From assembly GCA_022410635.1 (NCBI GenBank), contig JAJVDF010000193.1, positions 310,646 through 374,645 of the forward strand: a stretch of 64,000 bases of DNA, given 5' to 3'. Of the stretch, positions 60,245 through 64,000 are shown in pieces. The position numbers and the translations under genes are program-made. The notes under the pieces are model-generated. The model did not search any database. It was given only the letters and a program-made list of their open reading frames with translations, and was not told the origin of the DNA. Numbering within the stretch: position 1 is the first letter of the stretch; every line of letters begins with the position of its first letter. The DNA is from Tretioscincus oriximinensis. Its lineage: Eukaryota > Chordata > Lepidosauria > Squamata > Gymnophthalmidae.

Positions 60245-60607
60245 CATACTATTCAAGTTAGTACTTAAAAGTATATAATGATGGTAGTAAAGCTAGAAGG
60301 ACTTCTGGGAAGGAAGGGAAGAAGGAAGGAATTGGGTGATGCCTTTCATAAAGTTTTCTTGAAGATGAACCATAATAGCAATGAAAGAATTCAGAATATC
60401 TTCTTTATAACAAAGGTTGCATTTACACATGACTTAAGGCAGCATTCAGGTACATAAAACATCTTAGGGCTAGTAAATACTCTTGGAGGACATTCTTCCT
60501 GGGATCAGAAGACTTCACTGGTATCTAAAGGAACACCTCCTCTCATGCTTAAGATATGCAGAAGTGATCCTCCTGCTTTTACCATCAGTAGGAAAATAGT
60601 GAGAACC

Positions 60608-60832
60608 TTCTTAGTAGCAGTCCTCAGACTATGGAATAGTCTCCATCTTGAGGTGTGTTGATTACCATCTCTTATACATTTAGAAGACTCTTTAACATGG
60701 CCTTTAGTTGAAAACACAGCTCTCCCTTCCCTACTTTCAGGTACTGTGGTTTGAAATATATTGGTTCTCTTTTTACTAATGCCCTGAGTACTTCAGATAT
60801 AGGATGCTATAGAAATGCAAATAAATAAATAA
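60608..60832 (+). mobile_element. L2-like LINE 3'-UTR fragment
   Basis: CCTCAGACTATGGAATAGTC, CTACTTTCAGGTACTGTGG and a final GCTATAGAAATGCAAATAAA run match the L2-like 3' UTR family. Confidence 0.7.
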
Positions 60833-61556
60833 CCACTAGGTTAGTGATTTAGTTTGCAGTCCTCTGTTAGTTGTATTTTTAATGCACCCCAAAATACCAG
60901 AACATCTAAGTCCATTTCCAGTGCTTTTAAAAACTGCCTAATGCTGCTTCCTCAAATATTCATTCCCTGTTGACCATTCTCTTGGAACTTGCAGCACTCT
61001 GGAAGAAATACTAAGCTTTGAAGAAAACACAAACTTCCCATTCTTACAAGTGAAGGCTTTTTAATTTTTCTTCTAACAGGAGAAAACATGTGAAAACATG
61101 CTAGATCTTCTTGTTTCCTTTCACTTTTTTGAGCCATTCTGCACCATTAGGAAGAAGATGCAAGTTCCAGACTTAGCCTTTTATGTTTGCAAAGAACAAA
61201 GCTTGTAACTTGAGTAGAAAAGTGGCAAAAAAAAATTCTTAACAGTAACTGGGCACCCCTAAAAATCTTTCATGATGTTTATCTACTAGAATGTCTAGCA
61301 TTTGTCCATAGTTCTTGTTTAAACAAGACAAAGGTGAGAACTAAGAAGCCTCAAGAACTGAGCCTGAAAAGTAGTCAAAGGTACTAACTAAAAATGTTCT
61401 ACACTGTTTGACGGATATGTAGCTAATGAATCGATGGTAAAAAGCTGAAGTAAAAAGTTGAAGCTAGAAAGTTTTGGAGAATGTTAAAAAGTCTTGGAGA
61501 AGCATACAAAAAAAAGAAAACTTACCATTTTTAAAAATATAGCATACTAGATTTAC
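60833..61556. other. ERICH3 intron, nothing recognised
   Basis: Intron sequence just 3' of the exon at 61557 (minus strand). No feature. Confidence 0.5.
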
Positions 61557-61685
61557 CTTCAAGTGTCTTTGAAGCAAGATCTTCTTTCTTATCTTTGACA
61601 CCGGAACTACTTGATTCAAATTCAGAAATCAAAAAACCATCTTTGTCAATCGTCTCAGCTATTTTGTCTTTGATTGATTTTCCAT
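61557..61685 (-). CDS. ERICH3: ERICH3 penultimate coding exon
   Basis: A 129-nt exon. Acceptor TTTCTGTAG ends at 61686; donor GAAG|GTAAAT begins at 61556. It holds two bases of a split codon, 42 full codons, and a final G. The frame reads GKSIKDKIAETIDKDGFLIS, ending KKEDLASKTLE: acidic and lysine-rich, like the exon that follows. The trailing G joins TA at 55623 (valine), so the two exons splice in frame across an intron of about 5.9 kb. Assignment to ERICH3 rests on that phase match, composition and synteny. It is too short to show a domain. Earlier ERICH3 exons are presumably right of the window. Confidence 0.82.
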
Positions 61686-62910
61686 CTACAGAAACAGCAC
61701 AAAATTACAAAATATGGAGCAAATAAATAGGCACTAGAGGAAATGTTGATAGTACACTGATCTACAAGCCAATCTATTAGCAATTAACTCTGGCAATTAT
61801 AACCATCGTCCACACAAAGATGCATTAAATAAATAAAAGTAAACAGCATCTGACCTTGAGGAAATAAAAACTACATGCAATTTAACTTTTATCATGTAAC
61901 AAACTTCAGCATATGAAATCATAGAAAAACTTCTGTTCGGAGATAATTTTAATTAAACAGCAGTAAAGGTGCTTCTCTGNAGAATACACTCGTAAAGTTT
62001 CTGGATACTAAGCTTCCCAATACAATTCTGATGATTCTGTCTATTCTCTAAGCAAGTTAAAGAGTCATCAAGCTCTGTCCCGTGCAAATCCCCATGCAAT
62101 GACACACATTCCTAAATGTGTAAGAAAGGGTTCTACGATTCTGTTATTTTTCATGCTTTATCATTTTCATTTAGGTTACTGACAGAGCTTAAAGTTGTGT
62201 TAATATTTTCATTGTAACCTCAATGCTTATGTAATAAAGTTATTTACATTTCACTAGCTCTTAACAAAAACGCATTATTAATATTGTGTATCTATCAGCT
62301 TAGCAACTGCGATTCCTGGAAAAAGAACACATTTTTCCTTCTGTTCAAACTGACATGAGAATTATTTTTTNAAAAACACTATTCTAGCTTTTCTGCATTT
62401 TAAAAGAAACTCTGCCATTGCAGAGGTCATTGCAGTGAGGAAATTAGCAACATAATAAAATCTACACATACCATTAAGCCACCTCTAGTTCTGTACACTT
62501 ATTTGCATACAGCTAGTGGTTGTGGGACTCTGATAAGAGGTGCTTTGCAGATATAAATATGCAATCATAACTGTTCCACATGGTAGCAGAGACATAACTA
62601 AGGCTACCGATTTTTTCTTAAAGAAAAGCAGAACAAATGCTGTTAACAGGTGGCAACTATCACCTCAACTCTAATCCATTAAAGCCAAGAAAATGTATTT
62701 CCAAAGGTGGAATTGGGAACATTACTTGATTCCTGTTGCTACATCTAAGCTGGTTTTGATCTGCTCTTTTTAATGCATGTGGATGCAACCTAACACTTCA
62801 TAGTTCAGCTTTCTGGACTCTGGGATGAAAGAAGTCAAGTCCATTTGGAACAGCTGCCTGCCTGCTAAGAGGTGTTTATTATTACATTCTGTTCACTCTG
62901 TTTAATCTCA
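61686..62910. other. ERICH3 intron, nothing recognised
   Basis: AT-rich intron. No exon or repeat recognised. Confidence 0.5.
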
Positions 62911-63073
62911 GGCCCTGTCCACACAAAGCCTTTTTCTGGGCTATACCTCGGAATAGGAGCCTTGCATCCACATGCTAGTATAGATTATGGCAGGCCCTGG
63001 TCTATATGGGTATGTGTATGGCCTAGCTCTGTCCCAAGATGTTACCCACAATAAGGCTCCGTGTGGACAGGGC
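62911..63073. mobile_element. Fold-back MITE-like element, family C, copy 5
   Basis: GGCCCTGTCCACACAAAGCC at the left pairs with GGCTCCGTGTGGACAGGGCT at the right. It shares CTGGGCTATACCTCGGAATA and TTATGGCAGGCCCTGG with the other copies. Confidence 0.82.
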
Positions 63074-64000
63074 TTCAGTCTACATATTCTCTTCTGTACT
63101 ACCATTTCATGATAGTCAGTTTCTAGGTCAACTGATACATAACCTGCTAAACATTCTGATAGTTTGAATTACAGAGATAATTGTATTGAGGCATGATCTG
63201 TCCTCTAAAAAATAAAGGTTATTATTCTATTTTACTTTTTATGGATTTGAGCTGTGCCTCTGGCTACTTTTACCTTCTCAGCGTTTTCATATTCTACATA
63301 GCTAATGTAAATATCCTTGAAAAGGTATGTACAATTTGGATCAGAAATTGAAATGATTATTTTTTACTATGCTTATGAACAGTCAAACAGGATTACAGTT
63401 CCTGATCTCTGAGCCTTTGAATGTCTGAATTAAGGGTTGTTACAGCAGCAGCATCTGTACTATAAATAAAAGCTAAGATATTTCTCTGTGAATATTTCCA
63501 CTCCCTGGGGATTGTTCTGCTGGACTGCCTGCCCAACACTGGTTGTCCAATCAGATCCTGTGAGAGGCAGGCAAAATGGTTAGCAGCAATGGCATATGAT
63601 TGACCTGCTCTTTGGTGGTGATGCTCTTCCCTCCCCATCTTCCTTGATCACATGAACAATATCATATTACAGCCATTTTGCTATGAGATCCAGAAGTCCC
63701 AAGCAGTGAGGGAAGGAGCAGGAGTGGGATTATGGATTTGAAGACCTTGACCCTGTCACACACTTACTTTTAAACCTTCTCCAGTTCCAAAGAATGAGCT
63801 CAATATGTCTTTATTTCTGGACTAAACTATGGATGAAGCTCACTCTCCAGGACTTTTTTTTCTTTTTTTTTAATTGATTGTAAGACATTGACATTAAGTG
63901 CATTTTACATATGATAAATATCTTCAATACAATGTTGTCGTTTAGTCATACATTTTAAACATTTGACCCACCACCTTCACCCTAGGTGCCCTCCCACCCC
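63074..64000. other. ERICH3 intron, one unassigned repeat
   Basis: 63769-63845 shares an unassigned repeat with 29783-29880 (TTTTAAACCTTCTCCAGTTC, then TTTCTGGACTAAA). No exon recognised. Confidence 0.5.

Noticed and set aside
63393..63638. 81-codon minus-strand frame as an earlier ERICH3 exon
   Set aside because: No acceptor/donor pair in phase and no acidic composition.

Overview
This is a window of a vertebrate nuclear genome, most likely from a squamate reptile (a lizard). Introns are long, splice sites are GT-AG, and the interspersed repeats are of sauropsid type: CR1 LINEs with an (ATGTTCTT)n tail, L2-like LINEs, an L1 3' end, tRNA-derived SINEs with (TTC)n or (AAAT)n tails, and several fold-back repeat families. 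The species cannot be named from the sequence alone. Isolated N bases and one 345-bp N run show that this is a draft assembly.

Gene layout: the window covers the 3' end of TNNI3K (+ strand; four coding exons at 19270-19329, 23150-23319, 36796-36875 and 41170-41246, with a likely poly(A) signal at 41657), one leucine-rich-repeat exon of LRRC53 on the opposite strand (3999-4805) inside a TNNI3K intron, and the last two coding exons of ERICH3 on the - strand (61557-61685 and 53537-55623). TNNI3K and ERICH3 converge tail to tail across about 12 kb. As I recall it, human chromosome 1p31 has the same order and orientation, so this is conserved synteny. The remaining exons of all three genes lie outside the window or were not found. 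Splice phases agree at every junction that can be checked.

Repeats: nearly everything else is intron or intergenic sequence rich in transposable elements. Nested insertions are frequent: CR1 in a retroposon-like element (5.2-7.7 kb), CR1 in CR1 (9.3-10.0 kb), a repeat in a SINE (11.0-11.5 kb), L1 in L2 (13.8-14.75 kb), SINE in CR1 (21.6-22.4 kb), CR1 in L2 (41.9-42.8 kb), CR1 in L2 (56.4-57.5 kb) and SINE in CR1 (57.7-58.2 kb). Two large purine/pyrimidine microsatellites occur at 12.6-12.8 kb and 18.7-19.0 kb.

Most notable non-gene structures: a 142-bp, almost perfect palindrome just downstream of ERICH3 (53214-53355); a 99%-identical inverted repeat bounding the assembly gap, with 15-bp direct repeats outside it (27043-27832); a retroposon-like family with two copies each flanked by perfect 12-bp target duplications (15342-15569 and 16039-16196); and several families of short hairpin elements. 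I see no sign of a new protein-coding system; the novelty here is in the repeat families and their mobilisation.
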